A stretch of DNA of 12,680 bases from UMGS1851 sp900555605 (GCA_902472555.1 CABROF010000074.1:1-12680), one strand, 5' to 3'. Positions 1-6,703 are shown, numbered from the stretch's first letter. The notes: generated by a model from the letters alone, not told the origin. Made by a program: numbers and translations.

Positions 1-311
1 TGCGGTGATCACGGCTGTCATCACTGAATCTAAATGGTTATTTATAAAAATGGACAGTCTGATCCTCCGGTTTTCCGCCGGAGGATTTTTTACTTTTGCG
101 GAAATGTAACTTGGTCACAATCACAAAGCCGCTTAAGCTATAAAATATCCCTCGGCCCCTGATATCTATTTGCAGGCGCTTTCCGTCTCTGTCATCGGAT
201 TTGCGAAATGAAGAGATTTCGTGTAAAATGAAATCTGATTTTATACGGACCGCGCGGCATACTGCAATACTGCCGGATTTTGCGGATCCGGAAAGAGAGG
301 AATCCTGTGAG
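1..311. other. Gene-free left edge, end of an upstream transcript
   Basis: No complete gene can be supported here. A short open frame entering from the left edge stops at 25-27, and another frame runs to 107-109 but crosses the hairpin at 62-86, so neither can be assigned with confidence. The terminator at 62-91 implies that a + strand gene ends just outside or at the very edge of the window. Between 92 and 311 I see no clear sigma-A promoter: a TATAAA-like box at 139-144 has no well-spaced -35 partner. A run of coding-like codons from 228 to 311 is in frame with the following gene and may belong to it if the upstream ATG is used. Confidence 0.5.
62..91 (+). terminator. Rho-independent terminator of an upstream gene
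   Basis: A perfect 9-bp stem, ATCCTCCGG (62-70) with CCGGAGGAT (78-86), closes a 7-base loop and runs straight into six T residues (86-91). This is a textbook intrinsic terminator for + strand transcription. The gene it serves lies off the left edge. Confidence 0.85.
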
Positions 312-1292
312 ATGAAAACGGACGAGCAGCCTGAGCGGCAGATACCAACTGAAGTTCAAGATAAAAATCAAATCATCAGGAGCAATTACGAAATACTCGG
401 TCTGCCGGAGGGCGCGGCGCCTTCGCAGGTCGAGCGCAAATACGGAGCGCTTTTGCGGCAGTATAAACAGAAAACAGACGAGTATGGTACGACGAATGAA
501 GATCTTGCGTATTATAAAGAGATTACTTCCGCATATGAAACGATCCTCGGAAAACCGCGTTCTGATTACAGCGATACCAATCCGACCTCTATCATACCGT
601 ATAAAGTCAGACGTTTCTGGGGAAAATTGTGCGCACGCATCGATCTGTACAAATTGCCGATCTGCGGTGCGGTTTTGATCGCCGTGATCGGGGTGCTGGT
701 TTTTTTTCAGCTGCGCGATGCAAATCACGAGGATATTTCCATTAAATTTGCCGGTGCATTCAATGCATTTGATACCGGAAAGCTGAGCGCGGAAATCGCC
801 GAGCGTTCGGAGACGGTTCAATCGCCGCTTGTTTCTTTCTATACGGTGACAACGTCAACCAGCATGCAGGATTCATTGGCACAAAGTCAGGCAAACCAAT
901 TCCGCGCGCAGTTGTTCGGCGGGCAGATGGATATTATTTTAGTCGATCAGGAATCCTTTGAGGCCTGTATCCGGGAGGCTGCTTTTCTGCGTCTTGATGA
1001 TTTTATCGCGGAATATTCGGAGAATGAGGCATATGCGGATCTATTTGCGGCACTATCCGACTCCGGACGGCTTTGCGCATATACGCCGGCGGAAGGGGAT
1101 CCGCAGCTTCCGGGTATTTACGGTATTGATATAACAGACTCGGCCTTTTTTGACGAGACCAGTCTGCTGTGGCAGTATTCTGAAGATGCGGGACAGGAAA
1201 GAACCATGATTCTGACAATCTGCAGATCGTCAAAACGGATGGATATCGCAAAACGCTTTGCGGCAGAGCTTGTGGCATATGATATAAAATAG
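312..1292 (+). CDS. Membrane protein with HPD-less J-like domain and extracytoplasmic domain
   Basis: A 326-residue protein of unknown function if read from the ATG at 312. Residues about 25-86 have the outline of a J domain: an NYEILGL start, an amphipathic basic helix around QVERKYGALLRQYKQ, and a last helix YKEITSAYETILG. The loop that should carry His-Pro-Asp reads KTDEYGTTNED, so it should not stimulate DnaK in the usual way. Residues about 115-134 are one membrane segment with basic residues before it, placing the J-like part in the cytoplasm and residues 135-326 outside. The outer domain contains a stretch (MDIILVDQESFEACI, then FLRLDDFI) that reminds me of extracellular solute-binding proteins; that is inference. 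The start at 312 is chosen for the AGAGAGG upstream, although its spacing of about 11 bases is long. An in-frame ATG at 228 would add 28 residues, and a TTG at 201 is less likely. No operon partner is evident. I am sure it is a real gene, but not of its job. Confidence 0.82.
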   Translation: MKTDEQPERQIPTEVQDKNQIIRSNYEILGLPEGAAPSQVERKYGALLRQYKQKTDEYGTTNEDLAYYKEITSAYETILGKPRSDYSDTNPTSIIPYKVRRFWGKLCARIDLYKLPICGAVLIAVIGVLVFFQLRDANHEDISIKFAGAFNAFDTGKLSAEIAERSETVQSPLVSFYTVTTSTSMQDSLAQSQANQFRAQLFGGQMDIILVDQESFEACIREAAFLRLDDFIAEYSENEAYADLFAALSDSGRLCAYTPAEGDPQLPGIYGIDITDSAFFDETSLLWQYSEDAGQERTMILTICRSSKRMDIAKRFAAELVAYDIK

Positions 1293-1335
1293 AGCTGCGG
1301 TTCATCGAACGTATAAAACCATTCAGGTCGGAATG

Positions 1336-1451
1336 GGCTGTAAAAGAAGTCTCTTTTTTTTCAAAAATTTTCCCGGCAAAGTCATGGCAGATCGTGATTT
1401 TACCGGGATTTATTATGTAAGTTTTTTTCTTTGTTCGACTTTTTTACAGCC
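1336..1451. repeat. Nested inverted-repeat element (MITE-like or structured RNA)
   Basis: The outer arms GGCTGTAAAAGAAGTC (1336-1351) and GACTTTTTTACAGCC (1437-1451) are inverted copies differing by one base, and they bound a 116-base segment. Inside lies an imperfect hairpin: CCCGGCAAAGTCATG (1372-1386) pairs with CGTGATTTTACCGGG (1393-1407) around a 6-base loop, with one mismatch and two G-T pairs. T-rich runs sit next to both outer arms. There is no coding capacity and no clear flanking target duplication. The layout fits a miniature inverted-repeat element or other dispersed intergenic repeat, or a folded 3' end of the upstream transcript. One copy in one window cannot decide between these. 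Confidence 0.55.
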
Positions 1452-1602
1452 TCTTTTTGCTTTTTGCCGTAAAAGAAAGTGAAAAAAATTCGAAATTTTA
1501 CTCATGCCGTACTGCCGGGAATTTCATCAGGTTGAAAAATGAAGGATAAAATGAAGAATATGATAAAATTTTGAATATAAAATCTTAAAATAAAAATATA
1601 TA

Positions 1603-1631
1603 TTGACACATTCAATTTCAAATGATAATAT
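1603..1631 (+). promoter_or_regulatory. Sigma-A-type promoter of the LamG gene pair
   Basis: A perfect -35 box TTGACA (1603-1608) is followed after 17 bases by TAATAT (1626-1631); an overlapping GATAAT at 1624-1629 gives 15-base spacing. The 30 bases upstream are almost pure A/T, as in UP elements that raise promoter strength. The predicted transcript has a leader of roughly 70 bases before the ATG at 1707, with an AGGAGG ribosome binding site at 1694-1699. Confidence 0.75.
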
Positions 1632-1706
1632 ATAAAAGTAAACGATAGAATAATACATAAAAATGACAGAAATCACTATTGACAGATAAAAAAAGGAGGA
1701 GTAATT

Positions 1707-2585
1707 ATGAAGAAATTGTGGACAGTTATGGTACTGGTTTTATTGGCGGCCTGTGTATTGTGTTCCGCACTGCCGGTTTTTGGTGCGCTGGAGGATGATT
1801 TGATCGGTCATTGGACCTTGGCCGGCGATGCAAAGAGCAGTGTAACAGGAGTAGGAGATTTTGAACTGCAGGAGGGCACGAGAGCTTCCTATGCGGAGGC
1901 AGGTGAGATCAGCGGAATTCAGCTGAGCAGCGACTTAAATTTAGGAGGAATTCCGCGGGTGTCTTCTTTCAACCAAAAGCTCGGAAATAGTTTTACCGTC
2001 AGCTTCTGGATAAAATCATCCGTTAAGGATGCGATGGCGGTAATTCTTGGAAACGGAGAGAAAGTGAACGGACATTTTGAGTTTTATCTTGATAGCGGTA
2101 TTCTGAAATTTTATGCGTGTGAGATCAATGCGAACAATCCGGTTCAGTTGAATTTTACACTTGAGAACCCTACTGACATTACAGATGGTACGCTGCACCA
2201 CATTGCGGTAAGCTATGACGGCACCACCATGCACTACTATGTAGACGGCGTACTGGAGAATTCCCTGCAGGTAAGCGGAACCATCAGTGCAAGCGAAGCG
2301 TGGCCGCTGTATATCGGAGATTATTACGGTACGCTGCCTTTTGCGGGATTTCTTTCTGACATCAGAATTTATGAAAGAGTGCTGTCGGCAGATGAAGTAA
2401 CCCAAGTCGTTGCCGCTGCGCCGCGTGCGGATGCGCCGAGCACAGATGTACCGCCTACGGATGCGCCGGTAACAGAGCCTCCTGTAGCTACGGGGGATAC
2501 ATTCTTCTCTGTGCTGCCTGCAGCGGCGCTGGGGGCAGCCGCTGTCCTGCTGCTGGTCTGCAGAAAAAGATCAATGGGCATATGA
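1707..2585 (+). CDS. Secreted, anchored LamG-type (concanavalin A-like) protein
   Basis: A 292-residue surface protein. It opens with a signal peptide (MKKLW, then a hydrophobic stretch to about residue 26, ending PVFGA). Within that stretch LAAC at residues 13-16 could instead be a lipobox. Residues about 30-235 form a LamG/concanavalin A-like jelly-roll domain, shown by FTVSFWIK (96-103), LHHIAVSYDGTTMHYYVDGV (163-182) and the closing GFLSDIRIYERVLSADEV (214-231). Such domains usually bind glycans or proteins; no catalytic motif is visible. A short Pro/Thr/Asp-rich spacer (about 238-260) is followed by VATGD, a hydrophobic segment (about 266-284) and a basic RKR tail, the order expected of a sortase substrate or a simple membrane anchor. 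The start is fixed by AGGAGG seven bases upstream. It is the first gene of a two-gene operon with its own strong promoter. Its ligand is unknown. Confidence 0.88.
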   Translation: MKKLWTVMVLVLLAACVLCSALPVFGALEDDLIGHWTLAGDAKSSVTGVGDFELQEGTRASYAEAGEISGIQLSSDLNLGGIPRVSSFNQKLGNSFTVSFWIKSSVKDAMAVILGNGEKVNGHFEFYLDSGILKFYACEINANNPVQLNFTLENPTDITDGTLHHIAVSYDGTTMHYYVDGVLENSLQVSGTISASEAWPLYIGDYYGTLPFAGFLSDIRIYERVLSADEVTQVVAAAPRADAPSTDVPPTDAPVTEPPVATGDTFFSVLPAAALGAAAVLLLVCRKRSMGI

Positions 2586-2629
2586 GCCTGTAAAGCATAA
2601 AATTATTTAAGGTTCGGAGGGATTTGCTT

Positions 2630-3706
2630 ATGAAGAAAAAATGTTTGCTGTTTCTGGCCATGGTCCTGCTGCTGTGCTGCATCCCTGTAATTGCCGCGGC
2701 GGAAAACGAGAAGGTGCCTGACGGAAAGACGGTATATTATTGGAGCTTTGACGGCCATTATATAGATTTGTCCAAAAATCAGGAGGATCTGGATTATATG
2801 CTGGACGGGATCTTTGCCGAAGGGAAAGTAGGACAGGGCGCGGATCTCACCGGCGGAGATTATCTGTCCGCACGAAATGAGAACAGCAGGACCTTTGACG
2901 CGTTTACTGTAGCAATGTGGATCAATCTGGCTGACGTGACAGATATTGTTGTAAATGATTCCATATATGGCGTGGCATTTGCCATGGGAAGCAAAAATCC
3001 CGGCCATTTTGAAATGTTCACGCGGCGTTACGTAAATGATGCAAACGAGCGCTTTGCACTGTGCGTATATAATGAAGGACCGAACGGCGGCGTGAACTGG
3101 GAAATTGATACAGCGGCAGATAATAAGCTTGCTGTGGAAACCTGGATGCATATTGCATTTACGTATGACGGAACAAAGGGTACGATATATCTCAACGGAA
3201 AAGAAATCCATTCTGAAGAAGCGGCCATGCAGATTCATCCTGTGACAGCGGACGATACCAATTATATTACGGTAGGGTCCTTAGTGGGCGGTGATGTAGG
3301 TTTTACGCTGAATGCGGTCGTGGACGAACTGGTATTAGCGGATTATGCATTTGATGCCGCGCAGATCACTATGCTTTCCGATCAGCCTGCCGAGGCAGCG
3401 GCTATGTTGCGTACGCTTGCTCAGTCCACCTATCCGGAAGGGGAAGAGCCGCGTACGGAGCCAACCCCTACGCCGGTTCCCACGGAAGCACCTGCCACGC
3501 CGACGCCGGAGACAGAAGCTCCGACCACCGCGCCGTCGGGGAATACACCGGCCTCCACGCAAAAGACCGGCACAAATGTACCGAAAACAACACCCGGAAG
3601 CAATGCGCAAGAGGACAGCAACACGACGCTGATTATTGTTATTATCATTGCGTTTGTTCTTGTGGCCGGCATAGCGGTAGTTTTGATTATACGGAAAAAG
3701 AAATAA
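2630..3706 (+). CDS. Second secreted, membrane-anchored LamG-type protein
   Basis: A 358-residue paralogue-like neighbour of the preceding gene, starting 44 bases after it and sharing its promoter. It has a signal peptide (MKKKCLLFL, ending near residue 24, IAAA), then a LamG/concanavalin A-like domain at about 35-250 with FTVAMWINL (92-100), WMHIAFTYDGTKGTIYLNGK (172-191) and VDELVLADYAFDAAQI (231-246). A Pro/Thr/Glu-rich stalk follows (about 273-325), suited to lifting the domain through the wall, then a hydrophobic segment (333-354) and the tail RKKK. No LPXTG-like motif is obvious, so a plain transmembrane anchor is likely. GGAGG at 2616-2620 supports the ATG at 2630; a TTG two codons earlier is less likely. 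The function is probably adhesion or glycan binding by family, with no enzymatic motif seen. Confidence 0.87.
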   Translation: MKKKCLLFLAMVLLLCCIPVIAAAENEKVPDGKTVYYWSFDGHYIDLSKNQEDLDYMLDGIFAEGKVGQGADLTGGDYLSARNENSRTFDAFTVAMWINLADVTDIVVNDSIYGVAFAMGSKNPGHFEMFTRRYVNDANERFALCVYNEGPNGGVNWEIDTAADNKLAVETWMHIAFTYDGTKGTIYLNGKEIHSEEAAMQIHPVTADDTNYITVGSLVGGDVGFTLNAVVDELVLADYAFDAAQITMLSDQPAEAAAMLRTLAQSTYPEGEEPRTEPTPTPVPTEAPATPTPETEAPTTAPSGNTPASTQKTGTNVPKTTPGSNAQEDSNTTLIIVIIIAFVLVAGIAVVLIIRKKK

Positions 3707-3748
3707 GTTTCGGAAACCCGGCGGGACTGTTTTTATAACAGGACCGGA

Positions 3749-3784
3749 AAAGACGGAGACGGCACAGCGTTTCCGTCTTTATTT
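3749..3784 (+). terminator. Terminator of the LamG operon
   Basis: A 9-bp stem, AAAGACGGA (3749-3757) with TCCGTCTTT (3772-3780), encloses a 14-base loop and ends in a short T-rich run interrupted by an A. A smaller hairpin, CTGTT/AACAG at 3727-3741, lies just before it. The T-tract is modest, so some readthrough is possible, but the mscS promoter begins right after it. Confidence 0.65.
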
Positions 3785-3811
3785 GCATTTACGGCTGCGA
3801 ACGTGTATAAT
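3783..3811 (+). promoter_or_regulatory. Sigma-A-type promoter of mscS
   Basis: A perfect -10 box TATAAT (3806-3811) sits 17 bases after a weak -35 box TTGCAT (3783-3788). It begins within a few bases of the preceding terminator. The expected start near 3818 gives a leader of about 70 bases, which also argues that translation begins at the downstream ATG and not at a GTG inside the promoter. Confidence 0.62.
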
Positions 3812-3886
3812 TTCTGCCGGACTTCCGCGGAAAGGCGCTGCAGAAGATCATTTTTGCAAAATATCATACATATGGAGATGCAGAGA

Positions 3887-4687
3887 ATGGATCAGGTACT
3901 TGATTTTCTCATAGAACTGTGTACGACAATCGGTGTAAAGCTTTTATTTGCCGGCTTGCTGCTTGTAATCGGCGTAAAACTAATTAAATGGCTGCTGAAG
4001 GCAATCCAAAAAGGAAAGGCCTTCTGCAAATTGGATTTAGGCGTTCAATCCTTTATCCGGAGCTTCTTAAAAATCGGACTTTACACATTGCTGTTTTTTT
4101 CCATAGCGGGTATTCTCGGGATTCCCACCACTTCTTTTGTAACGCTGCTGGCTTCCGCCGGCGTAGCCATCGGTCTTGCGCTGCAGGGGGCGCTGAGCAA
4201 CCTGGCGGGAGGGCTCATGCTGTTGATTTTTAAGCCGTTTCACGTGGGCGATTTTATTGAAACCGATCACGGAAGCGGGACAGTACGGGATATTACGGTT
4301 TTTTATACCGTACTGGTTACGCCGGATAATAAGCATATTACGCTTCCTAACGGATCTCTTACAAATTCCGCCATTACAAATTATTCCGTTGAGGCGACTC
4401 GGCGCGTGGAGATTGCGTGTTCTGTTTCTTATTCCGCAGATATTGAGCAGGTCAAAGCCATTCTGCTTGATGTTGCGCAGCAGAATGAAATGGTACATAC
4501 TGCGCCTGCTCCTCTTGCACGGCTCAGCAAGCACGGTGACAATGCGCTGCATTTTATACTGCGTGTCTGGTGTGACTCGCCGAATTACTGGACCGTAACC
4601 TTTGACCTGACAGAAGCTGTGAAAGAGGCATTTGACAAAAACGGGATTGAAATTCCATATCCGCAGCTGGATGTTCACATGCGCTGA
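3887..4687 (+). CDS. mscS: Small-conductance mechanosensitive channel, MscS family
   Basis: A 266-residue inner-membrane channel that opens under membrane tension to release solutes on osmotic downshock. Three membrane helices are visible at about 15-38, 58-78 and 81-115. The third carries the glycine/alanine-patterned pore helix of the family (GVAIGLALQGALSNLAGGLM, 92-111), followed by the beta domain start FKPFHVGDFIE (115-125), LPNGSLTNSAITNYS (153-167) and the family's closing IPYPQLDV (256-263). These match the E. coli MscS pattern closely; E. coli MscS has 286 residues, so this is a compact, standard member. The start is set at 3887 because GGAGA lies eight bases upstream; in-frame ATGs at 3872 and 3878 remain possible, and a GTG at 3803 falls in the promoter. 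It is a single-gene unit with no strong terminator before the hrcA promoter. Confidence 0.93.
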   Translation: MDQVLDFLIELCTTIGVKLLFAGLLLVIGVKLIKWLLKAIQKGKAFCKLDLGVQSFIRSFLKIGLYTLLFFSIAGILGIPTTSFVTLLASAGVAIGLALQGALSNLAGGLMLLIFKPFHVGDFIETDHGSGTVRDITVFYTVLVTPDNKHITLPNGSLTNSAITNYSVEATRRVEIACSVSYSADIEQVKAILLDVAQQNEMVHTAPAPLARLSKHGDNALHFILRVWCDSPNYWTVTFDLTEAVKEAFDKNGIEIPYPQLDVHMR

Positions 4688-4759
4688 ACCGGTGAAGTGA
4701 AGCGCCGACCGGCATGCGGCTGATCAGGTGGAAATTTCACAAAATTTTCTAAAAAACTG

Positions 4760-4788
4760 TTGACAAAGTACAGAGGCAGTGCTATATT
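4760..4788 (+). promoter_or_regulatory. Heat-shock operon promoter
   Basis: A consensus -35 box TTGACA (4760-4765) and TATATT (4783-4788) are separated by exactly 17 bases. Transcription should start near 4795, placing the CIRCE operator at the start site, which is the standard arrangement for HrcA repression. The leader to the hrcA ATG is about 105 bases. Confidence 0.9.
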
Positions 4789-4789
4789 A

Positions 4790-4830
4790 CGTACTGTTAG
4801 CACTCCCATTCGGTGAGTGCTAACAGTACG
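4790..4830 (+). promoter_or_regulatory. CIRCE operator, HrcA binding site
   Basis: The core TTAGCACTC (4797-4805), nine spacer bases and GAGTGCTAA (4815-4823) match the CIRCE consensus perfectly. The symmetry continues outward: CGTACTG (4790-4796) is mirrored by CAGTACG (4824-4830), giving 16-bp perfect arms around the 9-base spacer. HrcA dimers bind this element and block the promoter at 4760-4788; GroE-assisted folding of HrcA sets repression in known systems. Confidence 0.97.
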
Positions 4831-4900
4831 GTGCAGAAGGCAGCGGCCTGTTGCCTGTGAGGCGATTGTCTCTGCTGTGCACGGGTTATGGAGGCCCGAT

Positions 4901-5935
4901 ATGGGATATGATGAATTAGACCCGCGGAAAATGTTAATATTGAAAGCGATCATCGATGACTATATCGCAAGCGTGGAGCCGGTGGGCTCCAGAACCATTG
5001 CCAAAAAATACGATATGGGATTGAGTTCGGCAACAATCCGGAATGAGATGGCGGACTTGGAGGAGATGGGATATCTGTCTCAGCCTCATACATCAGCCGG
5101 CCGCGTACCGTCGGACAAAGGGTATCGCTTTTATGTAGACAGACTTCTGGGCTTTGCCGGAATCGAGCCGGCGGCAGGACCTGAGGAGATTGAAGAAATC
5201 AGAAATTATATGCAGCGCAGGGTAAACGAACTGAACCATGCGATTAAAGTGGCCTCGGAAATTGTTTCCGAGCTGACGCAGTATACGGCCATCGCAATGG
5301 CGCCTGCCGTGAAAAGCTATGTGATGAAGGCGCTGCAGATTGTTCCGGTAGAACGCGGGAAGGCGCTGATTGTTGTTGTGCTGCAGAATGATATTGTGAA
5401 AAATCGCCTGATCAGCATCGATCCGTCTATTGATCCGGATATTTTGATTAAACTTTCGCATATTATCAATGAAAAGTTTACAGGCTGCCCGGCGGAAGAA
5501 ATCAGTATCGTTATGATCAATGAGATTGTAGCGCTTTCCGGCGTTCAGCGGGATCTGCTGCTTCCGATCATTGATGGAATCATCGACAGTATTAAGCAGT
5601 TTAATACCGCCGAGATTTACACGGAGGGAACCTCAAAGCTGCTGTCTCATCCGGAGTTCAATAATATCGAAAAGGCAAGAACGCTGCTGGAGCTTCTGCA
5701 GCAGGAGGATTTTCTGACGGATCTGCTTACGCGCTGCGCAAAGGGCGGCGGATTGGTGGTCAGGATCGGATCGGAAAATGAATTGGATGAAATTAACGAA
5801 TGTTCGGTGGTAACGGCAACTTATAGTGTGAATGGAGTTAATTTGGGCACGATAGGAGTGCTCGGTCCTACCAGAATGAATTATGCCAAGGTGATTTCCG
5901 CGCTTGAATACATCAGGCGGAAGCTCCTGACATAG
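4901..5935 (+). CDS. hrcA: Heat-inducible transcription repressor HrcA
   Basis: A 344-residue repressor of class I heat-shock genes, close to the usual length of about 340. The N-terminal winged helix (residues about 8-80) carries the family pattern: EPVGSRTIAKKY (26-37), LSSATIRNEMADLEEMGYLS (41-60) and HTSAGRVPSDKGYRFYVD (63-80). The rest is the GAF-like and dimerisation part, ending with the conserved GTIGVLGPTRMNYAKVI segment and a basic tail. The ATG at 4901 is preferred because GGAGG lies six bases upstream and MGYDELDPRK is a normal HrcA beginning; a longer frame from 4817 would start inside the CIRCE operator. It is the first gene of hrcA-grpE-dnaK-dnaJ, so it represses itself through CIRCE. 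Confidence 0.97.
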   Translation: MGYDELDPRKMLILKAIIDDYIASVEPVGSRTIAKKYDMGLSSATIRNEMADLEEMGYLSQPHTSAGRVPSDKGYRFYVDRLLGFAGIEPAAGPEEIEEIRNYMQRRVNELNHAIKVASEIVSELTQYTAIAMAPAVKSYVMKALQIVPVERGKALIVVVLQNDIVKNRLISIDPSIDPDILIKLSHIINEKFTGCPAEEISIVMINEIVALSGVQRDLLLPIIDGIIDSIKQFNTAEIYTEGTSKLLSHPEFNNIEKARTLLELLQQEDFLTDLLTRCAKGGGLVVRIGSENELDEINECSVVTATYSVNGVNLGTIGVLGPTRMNYAKVISALEYIRRKLLT

Positions 5936-5976
5936 ATATTTTCAAAATGCAAGTTTGAAATGTTGGAGGGAATGTG

Positions 5977-6660
5977 ATGGCGGAAAAGGAAAATACAAAT
6001 CGAAATCAGGATATTCCGGAGCAGGCGCCGGAGGACGCAGGTCAAGATCAGCGTGAAATGGAGCAAACGGCCGGGAAGCAGCAGCCGGAGCAGACGGCAG
6101 ATCAGACTGCGGACCAGGAGGCGGCAAAGAAAAAGGCATGCGGGGAGACGGAGGAACCGGCGGAAGGCAGCTTTCTTGGGAAGAAGAAACAGGCGGCTGA
6201 AATCAAAAAGCTGAAAGAGCAGCTGAAAGCGCAGGAAGATCAGCTTTCTGAATATCGGGACCGGTACGCCAGACTTGCCGCAGAATTTGAAAATTATAAA
6301 AAAAGAACGGCCAGGGAAATGGACAATCGGTATTCCGATGCGAAATGCGATGTGATGAAGGGTATTTTACCTGTCATTGATAATTTTGAGCGTGCGATTA
6401 CCGTAGAAACGGAGGAGGCCTGCAAGGCATACCGGCAGGGCGTGGAGCTTATATATAAACAGCTCAGCGATTTACTGGCAGCTGCCGGCGTGGAAGAGAT
6501 TCCCTCGCTGGGGGAGGAGTTTAATCCGGAGCTGCACAATGCCGTAATGCATGAGGAAAATGAAGAGGCCGGCACGAATGAGATTGTAGAGGTGTTTGTC
6601 AAAGGGTATAGAATGGGTGATAAAGTGCTGAGATACAGCATGGTAAAGGTTGCAAATTGA
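5977..6660 (+). CDS. grpE: GrpE, nucleotide exchange factor of DnaK
   Basis: A 227-residue GrpE that releases ADP from DnaK. Residues 1-65 are a low-complexity, Gln/Glu/Asp-rich, probably disordered tail. A long coiled coil follows (about 70-115, including LKEQLKAQEDQLSEYRDRYA), then the family core FENYKKRTAREM (104-115), LPVIDNFERAI (131-141), FNPELHNAVMHEE (182-194) and the signature NEIVEVFVKGYRMGDKVLRY (201-220). It starts 41 bases after hrcA with GGAGG at 5965-5969; the ATG at 5977 is preferred over a GTG one codon earlier. It is co-transcribed with hrcA and dnaK. Confidence 0.96.
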   Translation: MAEKENTNRNQDIPEQAPEDAGQDQREMEQTAGKQQPEQTADQTADQEAAKKKACGETEEPAEGSFLGKKKQAAEIKKLKEQLKAQEDQLSEYRDRYARLAAEFENYKKRTAREMDNRYSDAKCDVMKGILPVIDNFERAITVETEEACKAYRQGVELIYKQLSDLLAAAGVEEIPSLGEEFNPELHNAVMHEENEEAGTNEIVEVFVKGYRMGDKVLRYSMVKVAN

Positions 6661-6703
6661 TTATTTTATGATAGAGACTAATCATTTTTAGGAGGAATAG
6701 AGT

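Larger units (their letters stand above)
1293..1706. other. AT-rich intergenic region with inverted repeat and promoter
   Basis: These 414 bases contain no supportable coding frame. They hold a nested inverted-repeat element at 1336-1451, then a strongly AT-rich stretch (about 1470-1640) leading into the promoter and ribosome binding site of the first LamG gene. No ordinary GC-stem plus T-run terminator follows the J-like gene, so the inverted repeat may end its transcript. Base composition here is clearly more AT-rich than in the flanking genes. Confidence 0.6.

Noticed and set aside
1..27. Partial upstream gene ending at 25-27
   Set aside because: Only eight codons are visible and give no family signal, so it cannot be supported as a feature.
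192..821. Minus-strand open frame of 209 codons opposite the J-like gene
   Set aside because: Its translation is rich in Arg, Ile and Phe with no domain logic, whereas the + strand has a coherent J-like, membrane and outer-domain order.
2410..2490. Short tandem repeat (GCGGATGCGCCG-like units)
   Set aside because: It is explained by codon reuse in a Pro/Thr/Asp-rich stalk; the units are few and imperfect.
2603..3238. Minus-strand open frame of 211 codons opposite the second LamG gene
   Set aside because: It is a shadow of a clear secreted LamG protein, with no start signals and no recognisable motif.
3345..3632. Arg/Pro-rich + strand frame overlapping the stalk of the second LamG protein
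   Set aside because: It is an out-of-frame reading of the Pro/Thr/Glu repeat codons, and lies inside an accepted gene without its own ribosome binding site.
3803..3886. N-terminal extension of MscS from a GTG at 3803
   Set aside because: The codon lies within the -10 region of the mscS promoter, and the extra residues are Cys/Arg-rich and unlike the family.
4688..4759. Possible terminator after mscS
   Set aside because: Only short 4-base complementarities are present and there is no T-run after them, so I do not call one.
4817..4900. N-terminal extension of HrcA from a TTG at 4817
   Set aside because: It would begin inside the CIRCE operator, has no ribosome binding site, and is not like any HrcA N-terminus; the ATG at 4901 has GGAGG.
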